From positions 4,413,464 to 4,477,463 of the forward strand of contig NW_008709379.1 of assembly GCF_000327385.1 (NCBI RefSeq): DNA of 64,000 bases, given 5' to 3'. The notes below the pieces were generated by a model, which did not search any database, was not told the DNA's origin, and saw only the letters and a list, made by a program, of their open reading frames with translations. A program made the translations under genes and the position numbers. How positions within the stretch are numbered: position 1 is the stretch's first letter; every line of letters begins with the position of its first letter. Below, piece after piece: positions 1 through 12,700 of the stretch. The DNA comes from Lottia gigantea. Lineage: Eukaryota > Mollusca > Gastropoda > Lottiidae.

Positions 1-131
1 GTTTGTTCTATGTAACTAAAAAATAGAACATTATCTTAAAAATTATGTCTGACCTCACCAATGGTCTGGCACAAAAAATTGAAAACCAATAAACCTGTTT
101 AGATCATGTTACCTTTTCTTTATACTTTCAG

Positions 132-868
132 ATTGTAAGCTGTCCGATTCCAACTATTCAGCAGGATATGAGAAGTGTATGGAGGAACTCGTTCAATTTC
201 TTGACAAATCAAATGGATTTAACCCAGAAATCAAACAAAAAATAACTAAACATTGTAGAAATAAGCTGAATGAACGCTTATTGACACCGAAAATGGAAGA
301 CCAATTAGACGATGAAATGGTTTCAACAACACATTCTCGACTACACGATGACATAAGTGAAAGCGAATCGGAATCCATGGACACTCGACCGCCATCAGCA
401 TCATTATCAGAACATTCAGTACCCCAAAGCGGACCAAAGGACATAAAAGTTGAAACAGGCACACAATCTGCTGCGATTCCTGAATCAAGCTCCTCGGCAG
501 CAAATAACGTGGCTAATTCAATAAGACTGGTGTGTGGTGGTGATATTTTAATTTTAATGAATAACCAGCCGAGTGATACTGTAAATAGTTTAAACACAAA
601 TCAACAAGTCATTCCTGTCGTTTCTCGCGCCTCAAATACGTCGTTTCCTATCCAAAACATTCTAATACCATATAGTGCGCCATCAAACGTCCCCAATATA
701 CCTTCGTATAATCTACTGGATGCCTCTAACCCAACGTCGTTACCTCTAACAACGGTTGTACCTGTTGTACCGAAATCTGAAGTGAGTGTACCAGTTTTCA
801 ATGGAGTCAACGTTCCTAATAATAACTTGAACTGCCCTACCTTGGAGCCAGTTTGGCGACCGTGGTGA
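132..868 (+). CDS. HES: HES-family bHLH-Orange repressor, 3'-terminal exon only (HES gene A)
   Basis: Last coding exon of a Hairy/E(spl)-type transcriptional repressor; the bHLH exons lie left of the window. An acceptor (tactttcag) ends at 131. The exon starts with two bases completing a split codon (phase 1), the same phase as the bHLH/Orange intron of HES gene B. The frame then reads KLSDSNYSAGYEKCMEEL, the start of an Orange domain (about 134-270), which supports dimerisation and selectivity in this family. A Ser/Thr/Pro/Asn-rich linker follows, with a sumoylation-type IKVE at 443-454. The protein ends in WRPW (854-865) directly before the stop, the Groucho/TLE-binding tetrapeptide; WRPW rather than YRPW argues against HEY. 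An ATG at 179 lies inside the Orange domain and is not the true start. About 244 residues are visible. The Orange domain is more divergent than in the two downstream paralogs, so this is probably a different HES subfamily. Confidence 0.92.
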
Positions 869-1498
869 AACTACTTTTATTTTCAATGTTTTAAAATTAT
901 GTTTACGAATAGAATTTTATCATAGATCAGATATGGAACAGACATCCCAACATGTACTTCATATTTCTTTTTTATGTTTAAAAGGTCACAACATTTAAAA
1001 GGGTATGTTGTTCCAGACCAATACATTTACCTATCTCTATCAGATAAGTTCAGACGTCTTTATTACGCAACTCTTGAAGTTGTAGGCCTATAATGCTGTA
1101 ACCGAGACTACAATTCCTTGATTCATTTTCAGAATTTCAATGGTATGGATTAGTTTGCTCGTTACGTTTTTTCTCCATATTGAGCTAATTTTTCCAGGGC
1201 AGCTGCCTAACCATTGCTGATTGCTGATCAAGATATATACACAAGCCGACAACTTTCAAATTGGTCATCGGAGGCTGGAATACAGGCGGATGTTTCGGTC
1301 TATGATGCTTTAAAAAATAGGGGACAGAGGGCTCTTATTCTCAATTTTAATCAATGTTAATAATAAAATAACCGCGGTGAAGCTAAAGAGAACTACTATG
1401 CTTTTAGATGATTAGATATATTTACAGTGAATATCATAATGTTATTTATTTTTTATATATTGTTATATTTTAAAGATATATTTAATATACTAAATAAA
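869..1498 (+). other. 3' UTR of HES gene A with polyadenylation signals
   Basis: Non-coding sequence after the stop. AATAAA occurs at 1362-1367 and 1493-1498; the second, in an A/T-rich stretch, is the better candidate for the main poly(A) signal. I found no K-box (TGTGAT) in it. The transcript end is inferred from the hexamers alone. Confidence 0.6.
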
Positions 1499-1499
1499 G

Positions 1500-2325
1500 T
1501 TTGCATTTTTTACTTCTCCTTGGAAGGTAAGCCTACAGTGTTCACTTCGATAGAAAAAAAGAATCAATATCACAGATGTTGAGTAGGCTAAGGCTTCTTA
1601 TGTGTCAAGCTACTTGTTCCTTTTCTGTGGCTTACTTACTTCTTTTTTTAGAAGAGCGACGTGCTGTTATGGCTTCATCTCTGTCATGAATTTCTACGCG
1701 ATCTTTCAAGGATCCATGTTGTGATGGACACACCTATAGAAGGACAGGGTGGTCTTTAGTAAATTCCCAGTTATGTCTAGTTACGTGACAGACCTATAGA
1801 TTCAATATAAGTAATTTTGTCCACTTTCGACATACTAATAGGGATATATTTGTTCACAATGAGTTGATATTAACACTCCTACATTTATTAGTTTTCATTT
1901 TTAAACAGACCAAGAACAAGATATGACATTTGTGATCAGTTCCTTCCCTTCAGCTATTTAATTTTATTATACATGTTTCCATGAGTTGCGTCCCATGAAT
2001 TTTGTTTGTACGTTTTTATTTTTTTTTATCATGTTTGATTATATGCGGGGCATATGAAGGGTGTGGCGCTAGGCAGAGTATGATGCTTACTCCTCTAGAC
2101 ACCTAATACCACTTTTATTACGAAATACTAACACTCTTATATTTGATATAGGCTACTTCCTCATGTAAAAATTAGTATCTCCCATCAGATATTGTAAAAT
2201 TATTAATAGAACTCCAGTTTGTGCCTTCGTTATAAATTCTAAAATCAAAATTAGATCGACATAATATTAAACCTACAACCACACTGTATACCCTTGTACT
2301 AAAACGCAAATGTGTGAATTCTAAT
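1500..2325. other. Intergenic gap between convergent genes
   Basis: Lies between the inferred poly(A) sites of HES gene A (+) and the GPCR (-). No credible open frame, repeat or regulatory cluster was seen. Confidence 0.5.
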
Positions 2326-2338
2326 TTTATTGTTTATT
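2326..2338 (-). terminator. Candidate polyadenylation signals of the GPCR gene
   Basis: Two TTTATT hexamers on the + strand (2326-2331 and 2333-2338) read AATAAA on the - strand, about 620 nt past the receptor stop codon. No exact hexamer lies nearer, so the minisatellite at 2462-2880 would fall within the receptor's 3' UTR. Confidence 0.4.
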
Positions 2339-2461
2339 GTTTTCTTCAATAATCTGTCCAATTATAAAGAAAAACCCACTGATAACAGATCAACACAACC
2401 ATACAACAGTCTAACATGAAAACATGCCACACTTTACATGATAAAAACATAAAAAGGTATA

Positions 2462-2880
2462 TGTTAACAGTAGAATACAAACATGGTAGCTGTTAACAGT
2501 AAATACAAACATGGTAACTGTAAACAGTAAAGTACAGACACAGTAATTGTTTATGGTAAAGAATAACCATAGCAACTGTAATAGTTAAGTTCAAACATAG
2601 CAATTGTTTACAATCAAAGTACAAACATAGCAATTGTTTACAATCAAAGTACAAACATAGTAATTGTTCACGGTCATGTATAATCATCGTAACTGTTCAC
2701 ACGAAAGTACAAACATGGTCAAGTTCAATCACGGTAGCTGTTTACAGTAAAGTACAAAAGTAGTAATTATTTACAGTACAGTACAAAAGTAGTAATTGTT
2801 TTGTACAAACATGGTAGCTGTTCACAGTAAAATATAAACATGGTGCTGTATACAGTAAAGTACAAACAAATTGTTAAAAG
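2462..2880. repeat. Degenerate 29-bp minisatellite, about 14 copies
   Basis: Tandem units of 25-30 bp, each shaped like tgttnacagtaaagtacaaa followed by catggtagc. Copies are diverged but in register, for example units starting near 2492, 2519, 2548, 2577, 2605 and 2635. The copies at 2605 and 2635 are nearly identical. A repetitive open frame on the - strand (CKQLLCLYFD periodicity) is a by-product of the repeat. Confidence 0.85.
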
Positions 2881-2952
2881 CCACACTGCATGTTTATATT
2901 ACAAAAAATAAGACACAGCCAACGTGATCAACCGTATTCTTTCTGTAAGAAA

Positions 2953-4038
2953 CTACCGAAAATTAATAGTGCTGCAGCTCGACGTAAACATTATGTTGGT
3001 AGCAGGAACAGATGAACTTGGTGCAATTTTACGATCTTTGTGTCGTACAAATGGGAAATATTTTCGACTTAAAAGCTTTATTTCCTCTCGGAATCGTGCT
3101 GATTTCTTCAAATGCACCACAAAGTTCGTCATTAGACTTAAAGTTACAAAATTCACTACCAACACTTTGATGTACAGACCATGATTCGGAATAAAAATAT
3201 TGGTTATTAAAATGTAGAGTCCAAAGAGGACCCACATGATTGTCGAAATATTAAAAATCAACATCATAAAGTTTGTACGATTCACCTGACTTCCATGCTG
3301 GTTTGGTGTAATTCGTTTATGAACCAATCTTATTTTCTGAAACAGTGTCATTGATATCACTCCCGCAATAAAAATGGTAACAGCTCCAAAATATTTAGGC
3401 ATGTCTTTGTAGACGCAATTGCTGGAGCGGTTACAATGTGTATTATTGTTTAAGTATAGTGTGTTGTTGATGGTATGTCCTGTGTTAGACCGTTCTTCTG
3501 CACAGCTATTGTTACGCTGCGATGTATTTTTAGTTGATGTAATTTCATATTCATTTAGTGTTCCCGATTCCGAAATTGACATCACGACCGCCATTAAACT
3601 AAATCCTACGAACCAAGTGGCAATACATGAATATAACATGGTTCTTTTATTCAATCTGATTCGATGTAAGACGGGAAATACTACCGCTATGAATCTTTCA
3701 ATGGATATTAAAAGATGTCCAAACATGAGATTAATAGAACTTGAAATGGTAACGTAGTGAGTAATACTGCAACGGGCTGGTGATTTAAAATCAAAGTAAC
3801 CTTCTATCAAACCAAAAACCATGGTTGGTGGAACAACGGTGGTATAATAAATGGTAACAATACACAAATTATATACTGGCATATCCACAACATGTATTTG
3901 TTTGCTAATTCGATGCATGACAAATACTTGCAGAATGTTGAGAAATAAGCTAACAAAAATCAGTATTATAACTAAAGCAATAATTAGATAAATATATTGT
4001 TCTTCCAAATCATTTTGATTATCCATAATAGAAGACAT
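2953..4038 (-). CDS. Atypical rhodopsin-like (class A) 7TM receptor, orphan
   Basis: A single-exon frame of 361 aa with seven hydrophobic segments: TM1 about 16-42 with the class A Asn (N34); TM2 53-77; TM3 91-122 with its leading Cys (C90) and an ERF version of the D/ERY motif (114-116); TM4 135-155 with the class-typical Trp (W142); then TM5, TM6 and TM7 before a basic helix-8-like tail (KKSARFREEIK). Extracellular loop 2 is long, rich in N-glycosylation sequons (NTS, NNS, NNT, NRS) and has several cysteines. Odd points: no Asp in TM2, no CWxP in TM6, and TNFVVHL in place of NPxxY in TM7. It is therefore an atypical member whose ligand and coupling cannot be read from sequence. The first Met at 4038 was chosen; a second Met four codons later is equally possible. 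It is convergent with HES gene A. An intronless receptor is common for invertebrate orphan GPCRs. Confidence 0.85.
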   Translation of the reverse strand: MSSIMDNQNDLEEQYIYLIIALVIILIFVSLFLNILQVFVMHRISKQIHVVDMPVYNLCIVTIYYTTVVPPTMVFGLIEGYFDFKSPARCSITHYVTISSSINLMFGHLLISIERFIAVVFPVLHRIRLNKRTMLYSCIATWFVGFSLMAVVMSISESGTLNEYEITSTKNTSQRNNSCAEERSNTGHTINNTLYLNNNTHCNRSSNCVYKDMPKYFGAVTIFIAGVISMTLFQKIRLVHKRITPNQHGSQVNRTNFMMLIFNISTIMWVLFGLYILITNIFIPNHGLYIKVLVVNFVTLSLMTNFVVHLKKSARFREEIKLLSRKYFPFVRHKDRKIAPSSSVPATNIMFTSSCSTINFR

Positions 4039-7000
4039 TCAATTCACTTGTCCAAACCATCTAGTTAAAAAACACAGTAACTTTATCCGACAATTGTTTT
4101 GACAAATTTATAACCATGTACATGCTGTAGCGTAAACTGCTGTCTTTGGTTCGAAATTTGTTGCTGGCCGATTTTTTTCTGTCAATATATCATTGTGTCT
4201 TGTAAGTCATTGCTAATTACGCTAAGCTTAAATGTGTTGTATAGATTCCAATTAAACGCGTGGTCACCATGGAGAAAATAAAAAAATATAGTAGTCTGAT
4301 GTACACGTAATTATACATTTAAAGGCCGATGGCCTAGAAATTCAACCAGTATAATATCAAAGCACAAATCAAATATTCTTACGAAATACCGTCTTTCGAA
4401 GCGAATTCACGAGCTACTGGTTCGGACACGATGTGGACACAATTCACGTCCTTTATTTTCTACTGAAGCGATAATCACGCACCGGACATCGTTCGTAGTC
4501 TATTAGCACCTTTCATTCTGTTTATAACGTGTGCTTTGAGATTGTGCATAAGTTCCAGCAGGAGACTATCTAACCACTGGCCATACTATTGTTATTCGAC
4601 CTATGTTGTCTGATATCTAAATAACCTGCAATGAAATTCCGGGTCTAAACACTAAAAATAATCAAGCCACATGTCCAACCAATCAAATTAATGCTTTGTA
4701 AAATAAAAGATTTCCCACTAACATTAAGATGGCATTCTGGGTGATGAAATGACAACAAGTTTAGTCAGGCTTTCATGTGACATATTGTAAAGTTTTCTAC
4801 GAGCTTTTCTTGAAAAGGTGTAGAGGGTTGAATTTTATGTTTTAACATGAAAAGAGAATGCAAATGAATACTACAGTCCGATGAAAATAACACATGACCG
4901 AGTCGTTAAATACAGTTATCTCCCTTCCATTGACAAATCTTGAAACTACTGCAACTTCGACCCCTATAAATGAAATGCGTAATCAAATTTGGTTCATGTC
5001 GTAGGAAACTGCTATAGTACCTGGTCAAAGACGTTTTAAAGTATATGACGACCGCGGAGGATAGCAATTGAGCCAATCGATGTAGAAAGCTGCCAAAAGA
5101 AAAGAAAAAAAAAATCTTCTGAAAGGCGATGCTTTCTTTCACAATTATCCTCCCGCCTCTATAACCTTTGCAGATACCAAAATCTGATTAAATCTCATTA
5201 GTTTTCACGTAGAAAGCTCCAGGACAAGAAATGGGCTCAATTCGAGTCTTACATGTATACGTCGTAAAATATTTTTGAGGCGAATCAATGTTTTGATATG
5301 TGTTTTCTACGGGAGTTTTCGTCAAAAAAATAGCGGCGTTTTAATTTAATCTGAATCCCGTTGAATTTAATTTGCGGTTATTTCCCTTTAGTCATTGATA
5401 CAACAAACAGATTGTTTCATGTCACCAATGGAAATTTCTTTCCATGTAAATCACGACATTCAACCTGACCAATATTTATTGACCGCATGGTGTCCAATTG
5501 CCTGTAGGGTGTTCTTTAGGTATGGTTTGGAACATTTTTAAAGAATGTTTTTTATGATAATAATGTGTTTTTAGTCTACCAATCTTTTTATTCTTAATTC
5601 CTGGAGCAGCCATTTTTTGTGATCACGCTCAAACCATTATCTGTAACCTGATCTACGTCCCAAATTCCACGAATAAAAAAGTAGAGCGTTCTTCAGACAA
5701 CTCCGTAAGTTTCATCGACCCCTCGATTTTATTGTGCTACCATGTTGCAGCACAGTAATGTCGTTATGATAAACTTGACAGGATACAAAAGCCGATTTGG
5801 CATAGTAAAAATTCTCAAAAACTCTCTGGCCCATCCATATATCATGTCCGAGGAACAGGACGGTCCGGATTTATCAGGCTACCATCCCATATAAATGCAT
5901 CACACCCATATATTTTAGAAATCTGCATGGATAAGCCAAACTTTCAGACTCAGTAAACGAGTCACTTTCCTTCTTTTCCACTTAAAATCCGGGTTAGGCG
6001 TTAACTAACTATAGTCGATATAAACACTTTCAGAATGAATTTCAGTTTTCTGGAGAAATGTTCGGCTGCAGCGTTAAAATATTGATGTATTATTTACTTC
6101 GAACAAATGTTGGTGGTGGGTTCCAATATTGCTCGACGTTTGAAATAGATCATCTTTCCCCATTATTCCAACCGATTTAGCTTTAAAAAGGTATGGGTAA
6201 TTGGGGAAAAATTTTAGCCAAGAGGTTTGGTCAAGGTCTCTTAAGCCGTTATCAATGGCTGTTTCATAAGGGTCATAAGTATGTTTCGAATATATAGGAA
6301 GACTTAATACAATTTCATTTGTCAGCAGACAAAGCTCCCACGAAAAGTAAACGATGTCTTAATATTGACATAAACTTAATCTGAGTAACCTAAAGAACAT
6401 ATGGTGTCCACATTTTATGGTGTTCCTTCTTAAATCATGTGCACACATTTGAATTACGTCATCATTTAATGTGATCTTGTCAGTTTTTATGGAGAGAAGT
6501 GTTTGTTCACTTGTTGGATTTGCATTTTAAATGTAGAAAATGAATACCAATGGCTGGGTTTGAAGAGGGCAAAACAGGGGTGATGGGTGAATATGACACG
6601 TGACATGACAATTAAGCACGTGGTTCGGAATAATCTGTTTATATTAGTGTAATGGGATAACTCAGATATTGTTGATTTTATGAAGGGTAACCGTATGGAA
6701 ACATTTTGAGTATGCAGGGTGTGTTGGTGACATGCATGACGGAAGGGGGTTGACTCATCTTACTATTTCCTGATTGTTTATAAATAATTATGACCTTGAT
6801 ATCTGACATTTCTCATTATGGAAGAAGAGAATTACTATCACATGTTCGTGTTTACGACATTATTGCAGTTGCGTTTGATAATAATATTTCTTACTCCCGA
6901 AATCTTAGTCATGAAATTTATTAATGGTCTGGTTTCAAGAATCCATGAAAGAATATTTCCCTGTTTGAAGTAAACTATTTTACAAGCAAAACCCGATGAA

Positions 7001-9600
7001 AGGTTTTCAGACGAGGGGTGCATCTTTTAGTAGAAAAAATGTCCCTAATATATATCGATGGGTTCATTTTACTTGCTGGGTAGGATTGGACACATCATTT
7101 GTGGATGTCAAGTCGTTACATTAAACAACTGTCAATGTCAATTTGATTTTGAAACATATTCATTGTCAGTCGTGCATTCAAACTTACACGAGCCATTTTG
7201 TTAACGTTTCATCACAGTTGTTAGTCACTGGCTGTTCTTTTTACCAAGGACATAATGGTCAATACAACATAATAATAGACAGCTGGTCAGTTCGGACATC
7301 TGATCACTAGTGGTCAATCACATTCCGAAAAAATAAACAAATAATTCCGACGAGAGTAATCCGCAGGTTGATCAGTCGTCAGTTCAGATTAGAAGCAGAT
7401 CGTCATTGGAGCAGAAATATTACGTTAATGGTAGTATTACCACATTCAGATAGAACAAATGGAGCGTAAGTGCCACTCATCACTTAGAATATTAATTAGA
7501 AAGAAGGATAGTCGACACTTGAATCGATTACGTCATATCCTCCATGTCATTTAGTTACCAAAGTAAACAAATATGGTATAACTATTTTTTCCTCAATGAT
7601 CTTGAAATCCATGCCTTATCCTTTCAAACGGGGTAATGACATCGGACAACCTAATGGACAATCTATTCGGAATCGGATCAGCTGACGCACAAAGAGTTTG
7701 TTGTAATGACAAGCGTGGCATTTCACCTGCTTCAACACGCACGTGTTCCTCTTTTTCTAAAAATAACAAAATTATGACCAGAGATAGCACCAATCAATGA
7801 CTTGTGGTCTGGTGTCATAGAAGAGCTCGTAAAACATTAAAACATCTGCAAGCACGGGCAGCATTTCAAAACCAGAACACAAACCAACTAGAAAGCCTAC
7901 TAATGCGATTGTCTGTAAAATACCAAGAAAAAAGAATACATTTTTTATTTGATACCCATAACCTGGCCAGTTTAAATGTCAGTATGATGTGATTTACTGA
8001 GGATTAGATTCAGTAAATCGCTAATTATACTGGACTCATATCGTTGTGTCCAGGTAACATAATGCTAATTACAGGTGTAAAAAGCCTTGCCTGAATGGTG
8101 ATTTATCGAAGTAAAATTTGAAGTGTAGCTTGACTAAGTACGTGTCACTCACGACACTTGAGGTAAAATAATATCACCCTTTATAACCCCCTTGTCTTAA
8201 ATAACACTAATCTTTTTTGTCAATTTCATCAAATTTGGGGTCTGAAAACCCATTATGTTTGAAAGCAGACTGATATATTCGAGAGATCCAGGAATTAGTT
8301 ACTAGTTTGAACGAAAAGTCAGTTTTTCCGGCCCACATAAGAACTTGATCATTTTTTTCTTGACCAATGACTTACATGTAAAGAATGTGCCCCAGTCACA
8401 ACTAGCAAGACACCAAATTGAATTGGTGGATTTTGCGCGACAAAAATTAAACTCAAACAGATTAATCTAAATTTCAAATTAATAAGATACGATGAAAAGA
8501 GTTTCCTCCCTTTACTAACCAGAGTAATAAACGTTAAATCAATTCAATATTTTGGCAAACTTGTGAGATCTTACTATAAAGTACAATGTTAATGCGTATT
8601 TTAAATCCCTATGTAAGATTTGAACCAAAATTCCCACACCCAGCGTTTTCTTTTAGTTATATTTTGTAGTCAAATTCAAACCACTTGAAATGTGAGCTTT
8701 GCATTTATTAATGCAGTTTAACATGATATTAGTGCGACCATATACCTGTCACCGTACATACTCTACCCTTATCAGATAGCCTCAAACAATTAACAATGAG
8801 TGGATATCGCTATAGATTAATTGTTCGGTGCATGGTCATGGGATATCCGCAGCTCATATTCAATATAATTTCAATAAACGTTGATCCTAGTAAATTGCTA
8901 ATGACTAGGTGTAAAAAAAATCGGAGTATTTATATATTGTGTGGTTATCTCAAGCGCCCAACCCAAGAAACAAACAGTATCCTTGTCATTTGTTTAAATT
9001 ATATTTTAGACTCTAAATGCACCTTCATCTGCAAAAAAGAAGAAAAAGACCCGATTTTCAGATATATCAGCCGATTTTGTAGAAATCATGTATTGGAAGG
9101 AAGGAAGTGTAGCTTCATCTTATGAAGAAATGGATACAGAAACACAGACTTCATTTCATTTACAAACGTGGCCATCGCTAAATAAATGAATTTACATCCA
9201 TTTCAAAATATTTGTTGGTTTAGTCCGAATAATCCTTAAGAGAGATTGCGATTGAAGCACTTGTTTTATAAGCCAAGGATCAAAGTCTATTTTAAGCTAT
9301 TTATTGACATGGAATCCAAATATGCTCATTAGAACTCCTACAATGCATGGTTGCCATTTCAATTCAGTGATCATTATCAGATGTGATCTTAAAATCTTTC
9401 CAATCGTATCCATGTCTTTATATCTCTTCCAGTGTTATCATAAGCATGTATCAGATTTTTATTCAAGATAAAAGTTGACAGACATTGAATATAGATTGTA
9501 TATTTATGTAAATTAGACCTTTATTAAAGTGTAGATGAGAAACTCAAGTTAGTTTTGCTTGAGAAAACATGTAAGACGAATCGAAAAACAAAAACTGTAG
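4039..9600. other. Intergenic sequence, no gene recognised
   Basis: AT-rich single-copy-looking DNA upstream of the GPCR (its promoter should lie just above 4039). A single CSL-type octamer TTCCCACA occurs at 8631-8638. Short open frames here (for example 8796-9125, 109 codons) show no recognisable domain. No repeat stood out. Confidence 0.5.
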
Positions 9601-9620
9601 TGTTTAGAATTTCTACCACT

Positions 9621-9755
9621 TTCCCACGAGTTGGGTTGACTTTATCTTTCCATCGGCACGTGGAGAATATTAACCTCTCAACCTTTTTGTCAACTGTTAG
9701 ACCTGCGCGCGCCCAACTTTCAACCATAGGAATGTGAACAAGGGTCGCGTGGGAA
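9621..9755. promoter_or_regulatory. Candidate distal Notch-responsive element: paired CSL sites
   Basis: TTCCCACG at 9621-9628 and CGTGGGAA at 9748-9755 are perfect Su(H)/CSL octamers in opposite orientations, 127 bp apart. Between them lie CACGTG (9657-9662), a CANNTG E-box (caactg) and a short run of CpG-rich sequence. No bHLH or WRPW coding sequence lies nearby, so this is not the promoter of a visible HES gene. It sits about 8 kb upstream of HES gene B. The motif matches are seen; enhancer function is inferred. Confidence 0.4.
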
Positions 9756-12700
9756 GAGATGGTTTAGAAGTTCATCGCACATGTAGACTTGTTTAATCAA
9801 GTTTCACACAAAAGAAAATGTTTTCTTAATATAAAAAATGTCTGGATGAGAAAAAAATGTATTTGAATTTTAACTTTTGGTAAACCGACATATTCCTTTA
9901 CAACTCCAGTAAAATCAATGATGTGTCATCCGGTATTCCTGAAGACGTGTACTTTCATCGATGAACTGGTCATTATGCCAATGTAATGGGGTTTTAAAAC
10001 TTTCGAATTCAAGATACATGTAATAAGGTATCTCAGAAAAAAATGTCTATAATTTAGCAAATTTGTGATTGCTTGTTTCTTGTCCTTTCTCTTTGATAAG
10101 GTTTCTCATTTTTTCCCCAATGTACCAATTTTGAGTATGGGATCCTAGCAAGACTAAACAAAGTGATCCTGCATTTTCAAGATCTACTGTTGATGATTAA
10201 ATAAAACAAGTTTGTGAAAACCAATATTTTTGGCTTTTGCTTGTTGAATATGAAAATGTAAGCCAAAGGATCGGAATGGTTCGGTCTATTTGAATGGCGA
10301 TGCCACTTGTTAACTGAAGACACTGGTGTAACGATATGCCGATAACTGTTGAGACATGTGGAATACCAGTCTATATTTCTCATGAACTACTCTATCCTGT
10401 TGACTCATTTTCCCGTGGTAAAACTTTTATTTCTGGGTAAACGAACATATTGTCGTTTATTCAAAGTCATATCATTCTTTTGTCACATGAACACAAATTA
10501 GCACCTCAAATGATTCATATGCTAAAACAATTACAGTCACCAGTTGACCATCACTAGTACATACAGATGAGCACTTTGAAAGGTATTTGAGCAGCATTAT
10601 AGAATGTAATGCGCAACTTAAAGGTGTCGATAGCTATTTCCTACGGAACACTCTTGATGCCACTAAGCAACTATGTTAACTCAGCATCATATTCGGAGAG
10701 TCCACATAGCTAATACTGTACATTTGGCATATAAATAGCATTCTTTGCCTAATACTAATATAACAGAGTTTTATAAAAACTAATATGTTTTTTTAAACTT
10801 CGCGTTATAATCAGTGGGTAATGTCGTACGTCCCGTAGACCGACAAAGGTAACAAAGATTATTTTTGTGGGTGGGATAACTGTATACTAGTAGGTATTTG
10901 TGAACACGAGACCATAAGACCAAGTATACTGTGATACATCATTTCAAAACACGTCACATACTTGGCTTAAAGACAATATTTGTCTATCAAATTCACCGGG
11001 TCGTCATTTAGTCTTCGTCACATTAGGGTGTTAAGCTTTAAGAATTGTTTATATGCAAAATGATGCATACATGAGCGAAGAATATTAGTCTAAGAGTAAA
11101 TAGTATCAGAGATGTGTTTTCGAATCCGAGGTCATTTGGTATGAATATTACAATCGATTGATATATGGGTATTTACTGTGGTGACTTTCGATTTATTTCT
11201 TCAAAGTTTCGAATTCATATTCAAGTAAAATTGGTTATCTATTAACATACATGCATCACTCGTGTAAGTAATATTGAGTGAAAATGCATTAAGGTTATTG
11301 TACAGTATTTTCGTATTGAAAAAACTGTACTCTTGAAGGTCCATAAAAATATCCAAAATGTAATCCTACCAAAAGCCCCGTGCCATCTGACATATTTTAA
11401 TGTTGAACCTTGAGAAGTATGGCTTGGGTTTTTAAAGATCCTTTCACTTTCGATTAACCCTTTGCAGATGATTTATTTCACTACATTTCTTCGATGATTC
11501 ATACATTTCTGGGTAGTTGCTTGCACAACCATCATGGTTCCATAATACAACAAGGACTTAAACAATGCTACGGCTTACATTTACCAAGTTTATGATGCAA
11601 TGAAGTAAGAAATCAGTAATTCACATCGAGTGGTTGACTTAATCCGAAATAAATATTCTCACGACCAGAATGATCCCTGTGGCGTCATTAACTATCATTA
11701 TTTTACATATATTTACATATTTTAATACGTCATGTATTACACTTCAATGGGTCACCAAGGACGCGATTAGTTGACCCCTCAATATTTAACTAATTTTAAA
11801 GGTTATTTTAGAGTTGATGGCATGGCTATAGTAGCAACGATATAGATTATATTCTTAGTTTTTTCATCTCATTACATGAATATAGAGTTCAGTTGGGAAC
11901 ATTTTGTGTTTCGCTTTCTAAACTAATTAAGTCATTTGCACGGTTTGGAAAAAACATAATATACCTTTTCCATGGAAATGATTTTTGATTTTTGAATATG
12001 GTCAAAAAAGTCAAATTACAAAATAATGTTACCAGTATAAGTTAATATTTTAGTAACAAAGAGGCAACCTGTTCATCATTTATATATGGGAGTTCAATGA
12101 AGGTATTGAGCGGCATGTAATTCTGAAATGGCCTTGACGATACTTTGACTCTTTTCATCACCTACGTTAAAACAAACGTTTAAAAAAAACAGAACAGAAA
12201 GACAATGTTATTAAATGTGACAATTTGAAAAATGGGCGAAAAACACATATTAAATGTAAACGGTAGGATGATATTATCATTTTAACGAACGACTGAAAGT
12301 CATTAATCATAATCGCAACCTATTTTTATCAGTTTTACAACTGATTACTTGTGGCAAAGGGTCGAGTTCGTGCGAAGTTCGAGGGCATTATGAACAATTT
12401 AGGACCTGATTGTATCGATAGCCCTTACTCTTGATAAACAGAAAAAAGGTAACACCAAGCTCGGGGCAAATAAACACGATAGGAAATTGTGAACTCCTAA
12501 AGCCCTCTTTTTGTCACCTGTGGTGTACGTTCATTTAGATTCAGTTTGATAAGATGGAGAAAATCCATGGAAATTTTAACACCGAGTGCGAAATGAATAT
12601 ACTTCAACTTAACCGATCTGTCATTCACGAAACACTAAATGCTCCTTATTAATTAAAGCGTTTTTTCTGCCAAGTTGAAGCCAAGTCATTGTTATCGCGA

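Noticed and set aside
193-810. Antisense open frames (134, 85 and 69 codons) over HES gene A
   Set aside because: They are shadows of the coding exon on the other strand and show no domain of their own.
2493-2687. Repetitive 64-codon - strand frame (CKQLLCLYFD repeats)
   Set aside because: It is the translation of the 29-bp minisatellite, not a gene.
8796-9125. 109-codon + strand frame
   Set aside because: No domain or promoter context.
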